Source of the DNA: Solirubrobacter taibaiensis
Lineage (GTDB): Bacteria; Actinomycetota; Thermoleophilia; Solirubrobacterales; Solirubrobacteraceae
Direction: 5' to 3'
Length of the DNA stretch: 64,000 nt
Assembly: GCA_027587225.1 (NCBI GenBank)
Contig: JAPDDQ010000016.1
Span: 1 to 64,000, forward strand
Shown here: in pieces, positions 1 to 8,038 of the stretch
Layout: each line of letters opens with the position of its first letter
Position numbering within the stretch: position 1 is the first letter of the stretch
Translations under genes and position numbers: made by a program
The notes under the pieces: generated by a model
What the model saw: the letters and a program-made list of their open reading frames with translations, nothing else
The model's database searches: none
Told to the model about the DNA's origin: nothing

Positions 1-658
1 CCGACTTCAGCGCGCGCTCGGCGGCCGGCGTGCGGCGCGCGCCCGAGGGCGCGCCGTCGGCGACCTGCCCGGCGGCGAAGATCGCGATCGCCGCGTGGTC
101 CGGGGCGAGCACGACGGCCGCGGCCGCGTCGGCGAAGTCGCCGCGGGTGCGGGCGTGCTCGGCGAACGCCGTCTTCGCGCCAGGCGGGAGCGGCGGCAGC
201 TCGATGCTCACCAACAATTCGCGCGGGGTCAGCGCCGGCGAGCCGGCGACGGTGCGCAGCGTCGTGACGTAGCGGGCGTCCAGCGCGGTGAGCGCGCACA
301 CGAGCTCCGCCCGGGGGTCGGCGTGCGCGACCGAGCCGCCGACCGTCCCGCGCGAACGCGTCGCGGGGTGACCGACGAAGCGCAGCGCCTGGCGCAGCAG
401 CGGCCAGTGCTCGGCCACGACGGAGCGTTCGAGCGCGGCCTGGCGCACGGTCGCGTCGATCCGGAGCACGCCGTCGGTGCGCCGGATCAGGCCCGGGATG
501 CCGTTGATGTCCACGAGCCGCGCGGGCCGGACTTCCCGCCGGTTGAGCAGCGGCACGAGGCTCTGCCCGCCCGCGAGCACCTGCGCGTCGTCGGTGAGCG
601 CCTCGACCGCCGCCTCCCACGAGTCCACGGCGACGTACTCGAACGGCGCCGGCTTCAC
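1..658 (-). CDS. coxM: Molybdenum hydroxylase FAD-binding subunit (CoxM-like), 3'-truncated by window edge
   Basis: FAD-binding medium subunit of a CO dehydrogenase/xanthine dehydrogenase-type molybdenum hydroxylase; in this family it passes electrons between the 2Fe-2S subunit and FAD. About 219 N-terminal residues are visible and the gene runs off base 1. The GTG start at 658 gives VKPAPFEYV. The first FAD loop (AGGQSLVPLL) is at about residues 29-38 and the second (SRGTVGGSVAHADP) at about 102-115, both classic for the family. The start overlaps the stop of the preceding small gene as GTGA, so the two are probably translationally coupled. No 2Fe-2S small subunit gene lies upstream in this operon; it may lie past base 1. 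Confidence 0.9.
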   Translation of the reverse strand, partial: MKPAPFEYVAVDSWEAAVEALTDDAQVLAGGQSLVPLLNRREVRPARLVDINGIPGLIRRTDGVLRIDATVRQAALERSVVAEHWPLLRQALRFVGHPATRSRGTVGGSVAHADPRAELVCALTALDARYVTTLRTVAGSPALTPRELLVSIELPPLPPGAKTAFAEHARTRGDFADAAAAVVLAPDHAAIAIFAAGQVADGAPSGARRTPAAERALKS

Positions 659-936
659 CCACGCCTCCGCGTCGCCAGCCACGCCAGCCCGGCCGCGGCG
701 AGACTCGCGGCGACGAGCCGACCGCGGCCCGACGACGCGGGCGCGGCCACCTCGTCGACGACCTCGCCTTGAAGGACGTGGACGTCGAGCTCCTGGCCGA
801 CCCGGCGCACCGTGTGGCTCTCACCGGCGCGGCGATAGACGGCGCTGCCGGTGTCGTCGTCGATTTCCTCGAGCACGGTGAGGACGCCGTCGGCGTCGCG
901 GCTGCGAGGGCGCGCGAGCAGCTCGTCCCAGGTCAT
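655..936 (-). CDS. Small tail-anchored protein of unknown function in molybdenum hydroxylase operon
   Basis: A 93-residue protein starting MTWDELLARP. The ATG at 936 overlaps the stop of coxL (ATGA) and its own stop overlaps the start of coxM (GTGA), so it is clearly part of the operon. The first ~70 residues are soluble and charged. Residues about 71-88 form one hydrophobic helix (VAASLAAAGLAWLA) followed by a TRRRG tail, which is a C-terminal membrane anchor. I do not recognise the family. Its place between the Mo and FAD subunits suggests a role in assembly or membrane attachment of the enzyme, but that is inference. Confidence 0.8.
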   Translation of the reverse strand: MTWDELLARPRSRDADGVLTVLEEIDDDTGSAVYRRAGESHTVRRVGQELDVHVLQGEVVDEVAAPASSGRGRLVAASLAAAGLAWLATRRRG

Positions 937-2852
937 CGCAGCGCCTGCCAGATCTTCTCGGCGGTGTACGGCGCGTCGACGTGATGGCCGATGACGTGAG
1001 CCAGCGCGTTGGCGACCGCGGCGGGCGCGCCACTCGCGCCGCTCTCCCCGACGCCCTTCGCGCCGAGCGGGTTCAGTGGCGACGGGGATTCCACGAACGC
1101 GGTGGTGAAGTCCGGGATCTCGGCCGCGGTGACGGGCTCGAGGCCGGCGACCGCGCCGCCGATCACCTGTCCGTTCGCGAGCAGCGGGTTGAGGATCGTG
1201 CCCGCGTCGGTCACGGCGACGAGCCGTCGCACGTCCACCGCGCCCGTCGCCGGGTCGACGTCGACGACCGCCACGTAGGCGGCGGACGTGAACCCCTGAT
1301 CGGAGGCGAAGCGGGCGACGCCCGGCCCGCCGGCGAGCAGGTCGTCCGCCGCGGCGGCCACGGCGGAGCCGCCCATCGCCGTCGAGCGGCTCGAGAAGGA
1401 GCCGACGCCGTCCGCCAGCTCGTCCGTGTCCCCGGTGAGCACCGTGATCTGGTCCACGTCGAGCCCGAGCTTGGCGGCCGCGATCTGCGCGAACAGCGTC
1501 TCGTGGCCGGACCCGGCGGGAATCGAGCCGACGCGCACGACGCCGTCGCGCGTGACTTCGGCGCACTCGTACAGGCCACCGGACCGCTCGATGGCGAGCG
1601 CCACGCCCACCCCGGTGTGCGGCCCCTTCTCGACCTCGCCCAGCAGCTCGAGCGCGCGGTCCAGGCAGCGTTCGAAGTCGCCCGCGTCGTACGTCCAGCC
1701 GAGCGCCGTCCGGTGCGGGAACGTGCGCACGAGGTTGCGCCGGCGCAGCTCGACCGGGTCGAGCTCGAGCTGCCGGGCGGCAGCGTCGATCGCGGTCTCG
1801 ATCAGCTCGGTCGCCTCCGGGCGTCCGGCGCCGCGGTACGGCGCGGTCGGGACCTTGTTCGTGCGCGCTCCGGTGACGATCACCTCGACGGCCGGGATGT
1901 CGTACGCGCCGGAGAGCAGCATCGCCGTGGTGTGCGCCGGGATCGCGGTGCTCGGCAGCAGGTACGCGCCCAGGTCGGCCAACACGCGGCCGCGCAGCGC
2001 CAGGATGCGCCCGTCCGCGTCCAGCGCGAGCTCCACCCAGCCGCGGATCCCGCGGCCCTGCGGTGACGACTCCGACTGCTCGCGGCGATCCTCCGTCCAG
2101 CGCACGGGCCGCCCCAGCTCGGAGGCCGCGAACGCCACCACCGGCGTCTCCACCGGCAACGTGCCCCGCGAGCCGAACCCGCCGCCGACGTCCGGGACGA
2201 TCACGCGCAACGACGCCTCGTCCCGTCGCAGCATCTGCGCGAGCTGCGCGCGCGGCCGGTGGGCACTCAGCGACGACGTCCACAGCGTCAGCCGATCGCC
2301 ATCCGGCACGGCGAGCGCGCCGCCGCCCTCCAACAAGACGTTCGTCAGCCGCGGGATCACGCGCTCGGTGCGCACGACGTGCGCCGCCCGCGCGAACGCG
2401 CCCGCCACGTCGCCCTCGCGCTGCTCCCAGCGCGCCATCGGATCGCCAGCCCGCGGATCGAGCACCGCGGGCAGCGGCTCGTACTCGACCTCCACCCGTT
2501 CCGCCAGGTCCTCGGCCAGCGCGCGGGACTCAGCCACCACGGCCGCGACCGGCTGCCCGACATACCGCACCTCACCGTCGGCGAGCAGCGGGTGCGGGAT
2601 CGGCGACACGTCCAACCCGGGCGGCGGCACGATCTGCCCGGGCGACACGCGCCCCGCAAGATCCTTCGCCGTAAAGATAAAGGGGCCAGGCCCCTTTATG
2701 TGGACGCGGGCGTGGGCGTGGGGGGAGCGGACGAACGCCATGTGCAGGGCGTTCGGCATCGGGACGTCGTCGAGGAACCGGCCCTGGCCCGCGAGCAGGC
2801 GCGCGTCCTCGCGGCGGCGGACCGGTTGGCCGAGGGTGCTGGCGACTCCCAC
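933..2852 (-). CDS. coxL: Molybdenum hydroxylase large subunit (form II CoxL-like), unusually short
   Basis: Mo-cofactor-binding large subunit of the xanthine/CO dehydrogenase family. The form II active-site loop APYRGAGRPEA is present, rather than the AYRCSFR of true CO dehydrogenases, so the substrate is probably an aldehyde, purine or other small molecule and not CO. GGGFGSRG and the catalytic-Glu motif GAKGVGESG (Glu about 603) are present. At 639 residues it is well short of the usual ~770-800. The region between GGSAV and AYVAVVDVD is about 30 residues where relatives have about 100, and about 30 residues are missing after GQVIGGAVAG. The usual Q of AGQGHET is S (AGSGHET). Residues 52-59 are encoded by a palindromic repeat (2677-2699). 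GTG start at 2852, 11 bases after the upstream stop. Activity is uncertain. Confidence 0.85.
   Translation of the reverse strand: MGVASTLGQPVRRREDARLLAGQGRFLDDVPMPNALHMAFVRSPHAHARVHIKGPGPFIFTAKDLAGRVSPGQIVPPPGLDVSPIPHPLLADGEVRYVGQPVAAVVAESRALAEDLAERVEVEYEPLPAVLDPRAGDPMARWEQREGDVAGAFARAAHVVRTERVIPRLTNVLLEGGGALAVPDGDRLTLWTSSLSAHRPRAQLAQMLRRDEASLRVIVPDVGGGFGSRGTLPVETPVVAFAASELGRPVRWTEDRREQSESSPQGRGIRGWVELALDADGRILALRGRVLADLGAYLLPSTAIPAHTTAMLLSGAYDIPAVEVIVTGARTNKVPTAPYRGAGRPEATELIETAIDAAARQLELDPVELRRRNLVRTFPHRTALGWTYDAGDFERCLDRALELLGEVEKGPHTGVGVALAIERSGGLYECAEVTRDGVVRVGSIPAGSGHETLFAQIAAAKLGLDVDQITVLTGDTDELADGVGSFSSRSTAMGGSAVAAAADDLLAGGPGVARFASDQGFTSAAYVAVVDVDPATGAVDVRRLVAVTDAGTILNPLLANGQVIGGAVAGLEPVTAAEIPDFTTAFVESPSPLNPLGAKGVGESGASGAPAAVANALAHVIGHHVDAPYTAEKIWQALR
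2677..2699. repeat. Palindromic repeat copy 1, inside coxL
   Basis: Perfect palindrome with a single central A: arms ATAAAGGGGCC and GGCCCCTTTAT. It matches the repeats at 52537-52563 and 63920-63940. Here it lies inside the coxL reading frame and is translated as IKGPGPFI where relatives carry the conserved linker ending in PGVvaVFT. It is therefore an in-frame insertion or replacement in a protein gene. Confidence 0.9.
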
Positions 2853-2863
2853 GCCCGGCGAGG

Positions 2864-3853
2864 CTAGAACACGGAGTACGCCCGTGCGACCTGGGTGAAG
2901 CGCGGCGTCTCGAACAGCAGCGCGAGCAGCGCGTCCTGGAGCTGCTCGCCGGCCCGGCGGGCGTCCATGAACGTCGCGGAGCGCTTCGCGTCCTCCCGGC
3001 GCAGCCCCTTGAGCTCCGCCCGGCACGCGTCGTTCCCGATGATCCCGAGGAAGTGGTCGTAGGCGCCGAGTGCGCGGGCGCCCGAGTCCGCCGCCCCTGC
3101 CACCAGAAACGCGTAGGCCAGCCGGTCCGTCGCCGGCGCGCTGAACTGCTCGAACAGGAACCGGCCCATGTCGGCCCGCCCGAGCGACTCGCACAGCAGC
3201 AGCGGGAGCAGGCCGGACGCGAACAGCACCTTGCGCGAGTTGCGCAGCTTCGCGTTGCGCAGGCCCCAGCCACTGCCGCCGCGCTCGCGCTCCTTGCCCG
3301 CGAAGTCCACGCAGATGGTGCGCCAGTAGCGGACGACGTCGTTGAGGAAGAACCGCGGGACGGTGCGGTCGCCCACCCACTCGTTGACGTAGCCGCCGAT
3401 CAGCGCTTCCCGTACCCGGTCGTAGACCGCCTGGCCCGTGAGCGGCTGGGACTCGAGCAGGAGCAGGATGCGGCGGGTGAGGTTGCGGTTGTCGTCGCGG
3501 TCCAGCCCGATCCGCTCGATCAGGTTGCGGGTGCTCGCGGCCTTCCCGAACACGCCTTCCACGCCCGGCTCCACCGCGAGCGCCTTCGCGATCTCCGCCG
3601 TGCGCGTGATGCCGACCGTCTCGTCCTCGACGAGCAGGAGCCAGTCATCGTCGGAGCCGTCCACGACCTCGTGGCGCCCCCACGAGCCCATCAGGCACAG
3701 CGAGCTCCCCTCAGGGAGCCGGATTCCGCTCACCGCCGCGCGGCGGTTGACCAGTTCCGCCTCCGTCCGCGCCCGGGCCGCGGTGAGGTTGGGAAACTGC
3801 GCGCCCGTCTGGCGGGCGAGTTGGCCCAGCGCCTCGCCCGCGGCGAGGTTCAC
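2864..3853 (-). CDS. Nucleotidyltransferase-domain protein
   Basis: A 329-residue protein with a DNA polymerase beta-like nucleotidyltransferase core. The motif GSWGRHEVVDGSDDDWLLL at about residues 53-71 supplies the GS and the D-x-D metal-binding acidic residues. The rest is helical and includes a conserved-looking segment with NDVVRYWRTICVDFAGK. The GTG start at 3853 overlaps the stop of the TIM-barrel gene (GTGA). Family members of this type transfer nucleotides to proteins or small molecules; the target here is not evident. Operon position ahead of coxL might suggest a link to molybdenum cofactor chemistry, but there is no direct evidence. Confidence 0.75.
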   Translation of the reverse strand: MNLAAGEALGQLARQTGAQFPNLTAARARTEAELVNRRAAVSGIRLPEGSSLCLMGSWGRHEVVDGSDDDWLLLVEDETVGITRTAEIAKALAVEPGVEGVFGKAASTRNLIERIGLDRDDNRNLTRRILLLLESQPLTGQAVYDRVREALIGGYVNEWVGDRTVPRFFLNDVVRYWRTICVDFAGKERERGGSGWGLRNAKLRNSRKVLFASGLLPLLLCESLGRADMGRFLFEQFSAPATDRLAYAFLVAGAADSGARALGAYDHFLGIIGNDACRAELKGLRREDAKRSATFMDARRAGEQLQDALLALLFETPRFTQVARAYSVF

Positions 3854-4542
3854 ACGGCTTCGAGAATCCAGGGCACGTCGACGCAGCGCTCCAGCACTTC
3901 GCCGAACAGGGCCTCGTGCGCGGCGGTCAGCGCCACGTGCTCGCACGCGGATGTGACGGAGCTGACGTGCACGTGGGTGAGCCGGAGCCGGAACGCGTCC
4001 AGCAGCTCGTGACCGAGCGCCATCGTCGGATCCAGCGACCACACGTGCGCGACGTCCAGGCAGAACCCGGCTTCCGGCAGCAGCTCGAACAGCGCTTCCA
4101 GCTCGGACACGGTGGTGCCGGCGGACTTGCGCGCGTCCATGTTCTCCAGCACGGCCCGGCGCCCGAGCGCGCGGTAGGCCTCAGGCTCGGCGAGCGTGTC
4201 CGGGTGCAGGACGATCGTGTCCACGACCGGCGGCAGGTCCGCGAGCGCCGCGGCCAGCGCCCGATCTCCGCCCTCCAGGCCCTTGGTGGGCGCGTGGACG
4301 CTCACGAACCGGAACGGCAGCCACGGGTCCTCGTCCAGAAACGCCGTGAGGCCCGGCAGCTCGTGCGCGCTGAGCGCCGCGAGCTCCACGGCCGCGCCCG
4401 ACAGGTCCCGCGCCGCCTCGACAAGCGCCGGCCAGTCGCCCCGCTGCTCCGCCAGAGCGCCGGTCGACAGCCCCGCACGCAGGTGGTTGGCCACCAACCC
4501 TCGGGCAGAGGGCATGGCGTAGGGCGCGACCAGGGACGTCAT
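3850..4542 (-). CDS. Sugar phosphate isomerase/epimerase-like TIM-barrel protein
   Basis: A 230-residue xylose-isomerase/AP-endonuclease-2-like TIM barrel. Strand-end metal-ligand patterns are visible: SVHAPTKG, DTIVLHPD, AVLENMD, CLDVAHVW and THVHVSS. It is shorter than typical members (~270-290). The substrate cannot be told from sequence. First gene of the minus-strand molybdenum hydroxylase operon. A TAGGGT box at 4550-4555 ends 7 bases before the ATG and there is no Shine-Dalgarno sequence, so the transcript is probably leaderless. Confidence 0.75.
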   Translation of the reverse strand: MTSLVAPYAMPSARGLVANHLRAGLSTGALAEQRGDWPALVEAARDLSGAAVELAALSAHELPGLTAFLDEDPWLPFRFVSVHAPTKGLEGGDRALAAALADLPPVVDTIVLHPDTLAEPEAYRALGRRAVLENMDARKSAGTTVSELEALFELLPEAGFCLDVAHVWSLDPTMALGHELLDAFRLRLTHVHVSSVTSACEHVALTAAHEALFGEVLERCVDVPWILEAV

Positions 4543-4549
4543 TCAGCAC

Positions 4550-4555
4550 ACCCTA
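4550..4555 (-). promoter_or_regulatory. Putative leaderless -10 box (TAGGGT)
   Basis: TAGGGT on the minus strand ends 7 bases before the ATG at 4542. This is the geometry of an actinobacterial TANNNT -10 with transcription starting at the A of the start codon. Confidence 0.45.
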
Positions 4556-4592
4556 CGGGCCGCCGCGGACGAACTTTTGGACACGTCACCGC

Positions 4593-4598
4593 TACCGT
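4593..4598 (+). promoter_or_regulatory. Putative -10 box (TACCGT) of the HxlR gene
   Basis: TACCGT lies 10 bases before the ATG at 4609, with no Shine-Dalgarno between. The predicted transcript has almost no leader. HxlR regulators often autoregulate, and this 66-base divergent gap is the obvious site. Confidence 0.35.
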
Positions 4599-4608
4599 TT
4601 CCCTCACG

Positions 4609-5061
4609 ATGTATGAGCTGGACCGCCCCGTCAGCTGCTCGATCGGCCGAGCGATGGAGATTCTCGGTGAGCGCTGGACCTTCCTGATCCTGCGCGAGTC
4701 GTTCTACGGCGTGCGCCGCTTCTCCGACATGCAGCGCAACCTCGGGATCGCGCGCAACATCCTCTCCACCCGTCTGCAGACGCTGGTGGCCAACGGCATC
4801 CTCGAACGCCGGCTCTACCAGGAGGAGCCGCCCCGCCACGAGTACCGCCTCACCGAGGCCGGCCGGGACCTGTATCCCGCGATCGTGACGCTGATGCGCT
4901 GGGGCGACCGTCACCTCTCGAACGAGACCCCGCCGGTCGTGCTGCGCCACAACTCCTGCGGGCACGAGGCGGATCCGCTGCTCGTGTGCTCGCACTGCCA
5001 CGAGGAACTGGACCCGCACGAGGTCACGCCGGTGCGCAACGTGGACGTCGCCACCGCCTGA
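4609..5061 (+). CDS. HxlR-family winged-helix transcriptional regulator
   Basis: A 150-residue MarR/HxlR-type regulator. It has the signature CSIGRAMEILGERWTFLILRE at the N-terminus, then RNLGIARNILSTRL (recognition helix) and the wing EYRLTEAGRDL. The C-terminal tail carries a cysteine/histidine cluster (NSCGHEADPLLVCSHCHEE) that looks like a small zinc-binding knuckle. It is divergently transcribed from the molybdenum hydroxylase operon (start 4542), so that operon is a likely target. ATG at 4609. Confidence 0.85.
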   Translation: MYELDRPVSCSIGRAMEILGERWTFLILRESFYGVRRFSDMQRNLGIARNILSTRLQTLVANGILERRLYQEEPPRHEYRLTEAGRDLYPAIVTLMRWGDRHLSNETPPVVLRHNSCGHEADPLLVCSHCHEELDPHEVTPVRNVDVATA

Positions 5062-5099
5062 TGTGACGAACCGGCCCGCTCGGACGTAGTCGGGTCGAG

Positions 5100-5906
5100 A
5101 TGAAGCTCGCCATCGCCATCACCGCCGTGCTCGCGGTCACCTCGGCCCAGCCGGCCGCGGCGGACAACCAGGAGTGGATCCCCGTCCCGTCCCTGACGGG
5201 GCTGACCGTGGACGAGGCCGCCGCGAAGCTGCGCGCCGCCGGCCTGCGGCCCGAAGGCGGCACGCGGCTACAGGCGCGCGGGACGTCCTTCGCCCCCGGC
5301 CCCACCGGCCCGGTGACGAGCCAGTCGATCAAGGCCGGAACCCGGGTGGAGCCGGGCGCGCGGGTGATCGTCGGCACGACCGGACGGCAGATCGACTTCG
5401 AGGGCTGGAACCGGGTGGGCTTCGAGCACGGAAGGATCGTGCTCGGCGACCTCAGCCGCGCGTGCGTGCGCTACGACCACGCGACGATCGGCGCGCCGCG
5501 CAACGGCGCCCGCACGATCACGCTCTGGGGCGAGCGCGTGAAGGGCTGCCAGGCCGCGCGCCGACTGGAGCTCCAGCCGCCTTCCGGGTGGACGATCGAC
5601 ACGAACGCCGTGCCGACGGTCGCGCCGGGCCGCATGGACCCAACGCTGACCGGCGACACCCGACGCGCACCCAGGCTGGGCGCGATCCTGATGCCGAATC
5701 GGCGCAGCGTGCTCGTGCGGTTCAGCCGCGACGCCTGTCACGGCGTGGCCGCGGCTTCGGCGACGATGCGCGGCCGGGCGATCACGACCCGCGTCACGCT
5801 CGGCACGCGCCCGGATCACAAGCGCGTCTGCATCGCGCGACGGGACGTCGACAGCGTGCTGATCGCGCTCCCGCGGCCCGCGCCGCTCGGCGTGACCTTC
5901 CGCTAG
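5100..5906 (+). CDS. Secreted PASTA-domain protein
   Basis: A 268-residue exported protein. Residues 1-21 form a signal peptide ending AAAD. A single PASTA domain follows at about residues 27-96 (VPSLTGLTVDEAAAKLRAAGL ... VIVGT), the beta-lactam/muropeptide-binding type. The remaining ~170 residues are unrecognised, with four or so cysteines (ACVRYD, KGCQAAR, DACHG, VCIAR) that may form two disulfides. A TAGTCG sequence 7 bases before the ATG could be a leaderless -10. The stop codon overlaps that of the convergent gene (CTAG). Confidence 0.75.
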   Translation: MKLAIAITAVLAVTSAQPAAADNQEWIPVPSLTGLTVDEAAAKLRAAGLRPEGGTRLQARGTSFAPGPTGPVTSQSIKAGTRVEPGARVIVGTTGRQIDFEGWNRVGFEHGRIVLGDLSRACVRYDHATIGAPRNGARTITLWGERVKGCQAARRLELQPPSGWTIDTNAVPTVAPGRMDPTLTGDTRRAPRLGAILMPNRRSVLVRFSRDACHGVAAASATMRGRAITTRVTLGTRPDHKRVCIARRDVDSVLIALPRPAPLGVTFR

Positions 5907-6346
5907 AAGACGGCCCGCGCCAGCTCCTCGGCCACGCGCGGGTCGGCCGAGAGCACCTGCACGACGTGGCACGCCTTCAAGCCCGCCACGACCCGGCCAC
6001 CCTCACCGGGCGCCGCACGGACGACGTCGCGGCCGTTGATCTCGCCCTCGTTGGTCACGGTCGTGTCCGCGGCCTGCGCGAGGTACGCGTCCAGGGTCTC
6101 GCCGTCCTGGTCCTGCACGGGCACGGCGATCAGATACGCCACCGTCTTCGTGCCCGCCCGCCGGGCGACCCGCACGTCGTCGCCCGAGTTGTCCGTCGCC
6201 GGCTGCGGCGTGTAGCTCCAGCCCGCGGGCGGCTCGCCGTAGAGCCCCGGCGGGTCAGCACAGCGTTCCCCGTTGGCCAGCTGACCGCCGGCGAGTGCCA
6301 CGAGGGCGAGCGCGGCAACACCGGCGATCAGCATCCACGGTCGCAT
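5903..6346 (-). CDS. Small exported protein of unknown function
   Basis: A 147-residue protein. Residues 3-19 (PWMLIAGVAALALVALAG) form a signal peptide or N-terminal anchor without an obvious lipobox cysteine. The mature part has a Cys at CADPPGLYGEPPAGW and a later Cys (LKACHVVQVL), which might pair. I do not recognise the family. Its ATG overlaps the flotillin stop by one base (TGATG), so it is probably the last gene of the nfeD-flotillin operon. Confidence 0.65.
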   Translation of the reverse strand: MRPWMLIAGVAALALVALAGGQLANGERCADPPGLYGEPPAGWSYTPQPATDNSGDDVRVARRAGTKTVAYLIAVPVQDQDGETLDAYLAQAADTTVTNEGEINGRDVVRAAPGEGGRVVAGLKACHVVQVLSADPRVAEELARAVF

Positions 6347-7758
6347 CAGGCTGGGGTGACCGGCTCTTCCTTCTCCGCCTTCGCGGCGCCGTTGGTACGG
6401 GAACGCTGGAGCGCACCCTGCGCCATGTCCAGGGCGGGGCCGGCCTGCCCGATGACCTGGGCGATGATCTCCGTGATGCCTTGCGCGCCGTTGAGCACGG
6501 TGAGGTTGTCGATGTGCTTGAAGGACTCGGACGCGGCGCGGACGATCTCCGGCAGCTGCTCGGCGAGCTGCTGGCCGATGACGGCGTCCGCTTCCTTCTC
6601 GAGCGCTTCGGCACGCTTGGCGATCGCTTCCGCCTCGGCCAGGCCGCGGGCACGGATCGAGGCGCCTTCGGCCTCGCCCTTGGCCTTGGTCGCTTCACCG
6701 TCGGCGATGCCGCGAGCGGTCGTGATGCGCGCTTCGGAGGTACCGATCTGCTCGATCTGCTTCGCCTTGGCCGCCGCCGCGAGCTCGACCTCGCGGGCCT
6801 GCGCCTCGGCGATCGAGATGCGGGCGACACGCTCGGCCTCGGCCTGGACCTGCTTCTCGTAGGCGGCGGCGTCCGCCGGCTTGCGGATCGTCGTGTCCAG
6901 GCGCTTCTCCTCGCGCTCGGCCTCGAGCTCGGCGACCGCGGTCTCCTGCACGACGACCTGCTTGCGCGCCTCGGCGTCGGCGAGCGGCCCGGCCTGCGCG
7001 GACTGCGCCGACTGCGAGTCGATCTCCGCCTGGTAGGCGGCGCGCTTGATCTCGGAATCCCTGCGAGCGGCCGCCTTCAGCGCCTCGGCTTCCTGCTCGC
7101 GCTCGGTCGCCTCACGGTCGGCGGCGGCGGCCGCGATCCGCGCCCGCATCTTCACCTCGGCCGCGCGCGGCTCACCGAGCGCCCGGATGTAGCCGGTCGG
7201 ATCGATGATCTCCTGGATCTGCAGCGAGTCGATCACGAGCCCGAGCTTCTGCATCTCGTCCGCCGACGCATCCCGCGTGGACTGCGCCAGCTCGTTGCGA
7301 TTGGCGATCAGGTCCTCGACCGACATCGAGCCGATGATCGAACGCAGGTGCCCGTGGAAGACCTCGCGGACGAGGTCGTGCATCTGGCCCGACTGGGCCT
7401 CCAGGAAGCGGACGCCGGCGTTGGTGATGGAGGCCTCGTCGTCGCCGACCTTGAAGATCGCGACGCCGCGCACGCCGACCGGGATCTTCTGTGAGTCCAC
7501 GCCCTCGACCTCGAGCAGCGCCTTGTCGGCCTGCATCCCGAGGTACTGGGCCTTCTGCATCACGGGCACGACGAACGAGCCGCCGCCGGTGACGATCTTG
7601 AAGATCCGGTCGCCGACGGCACGGCCCTTGACGCCGAAGCCGGTGACGATCAGCGCCTCGTCGGCCGCTGGGACCTTCCACAGCACTTTGAACGCGATCG
7701 CCAAAATGAGCGGTATGGCAACCACTACGGCGATGATCGCGATGATCATGGGAGACAC
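6346..7758 (-). CDS. floT: Flotillin-like membrane scaffold protein
   Basis: A 470-residue SPFH/flotillin protein. One N-terminal membrane segment (about residues 4-28, MIIAIIAVVVAIPLILAIAF) is followed by an SPFH domain (about 30-200). A long Ala/Glu-rich coiled coil (about 205-400; EAEALKAAARRDSEIKR, AEARKQVVVQETAVAELEAE) and a flotillin C-terminus with a run of charged residues complete it. Flotillins organise functional membrane microdomains. The GTG start at 7758 is preferred over the ATG at 7749 because AGGAG lies 8 bases upstream of the GTG. The nfeD-like gene ends 2 bases upstream, the usual partner arrangement. Confidence 0.92.
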   Translation of the reverse strand: MSPMIIAIIAVVVAIPLILAIAFKVLWKVPAADEALIVTGFGVKGRAVGDRIFKIVTGGGSFVVPVMQKAQYLGMQADKALLEVEGVDSQKIPVGVRGVAIFKVGDDEASITNAGVRFLEAQSGQMHDLVREVFHGHLRSIIGSMSVEDLIANRNELAQSTRDASADEMQKLGLVIDSLQIQEIIDPTGYIRALGEPRAAEVKMRARIAAAAADREATEREQEAEALKAAARRDSEIKRAAYQAEIDSQSAQSAQAGPLADAEARKQVVVQETAVAELEAEREEKRLDTTIRKPADAAAYEKQVQAEAERVARISIAEAQAREVELAAAAKAKQIEQIGTSEARITTARGIADGEATKAKGEAEGASIRARGLAEAEAIAKRAEALEKEADAVIGQQLAEQLPEIVRAASESFKHIDNLTVLNGAQGITEIIAQVIGQAGPALDMAQGALQRSRTNGAAKAEKEEPVTPA

Positions 7759-7760
7759 GT

Positions 7761-7982
7761 TCAGGACTCCTGGTTGAGAGGGGTGACGAGCACGAGCCGG
7801 GGTGGCACGTAATCGACGACGACGATCTCCGTATAGGGGGCGATCGTCCCATTGTCTGCGTCGCGCGCGAGGAAGGCTTCGACGCCCCCGCGGATGGAGA
7901 CCATGACCTCGCCCGTACGACCCGGGGCGATCCCTCCGGTGGAGGTGACCCGGCCGTGAGCCCCCAGTGGCGACTGTTTCAT
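7761..7982 (-). CDS. NfeD-like OB-fold protein, partner of flotillin
   Basis: A 73-residue protein equivalent to the C-terminal NfeD beta-barrel: GAHGRVTSTGGIAPGRTGEV ... YTEIVVVDYVPPRLVLVTPL. It lacks the membrane and protease parts of full NfeD, as in other short NfeD1b-type partners of flotillin. ATG 7982 is chosen; a TTG 6 bases upstream is the alternative. The last bases of the gene hold the flotillin ribosome binding site. Confidence 0.75.
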   Translation of the reverse strand: MKQSPLGAHGRVTSTGGIAPGRTGEVMVSIRGGVEAFLARDADNGTIAPYTEIVVVDYVPPRLVLVTPLNQES

Positions 7983-7996
7983 CGGCAATGCAGCGC

Positions 7997-8003
7997 TAGC
8001 GTA
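7997..8003. promoter_or_regulatory. Divergent promoter with overlapping -10 boxes (TAGCGT/TACGCT)
   Basis: TAGCGT (7997-8002) reads toward fumC and TACGCT (8003-7998) toward nfeD/flotillin. The two boxes overlap almost completely within the sequence TAGCGTA. fumC then has a ~30-base leader with a GGAGGAG ribosome binding site at 8029-8035. Confidence 0.45.
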
Positions 8004-8038
8004 AGGGTTCGCAACCGGTACATGACGCGGAGGAGCCC

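Noticed and set aside
933..2852. Carbon monoxide dehydrogenase (form I)
   Set aside because: The active-site loop is AYRGAGR-type and lacks the Cys of the form I AYRCSFR loop.
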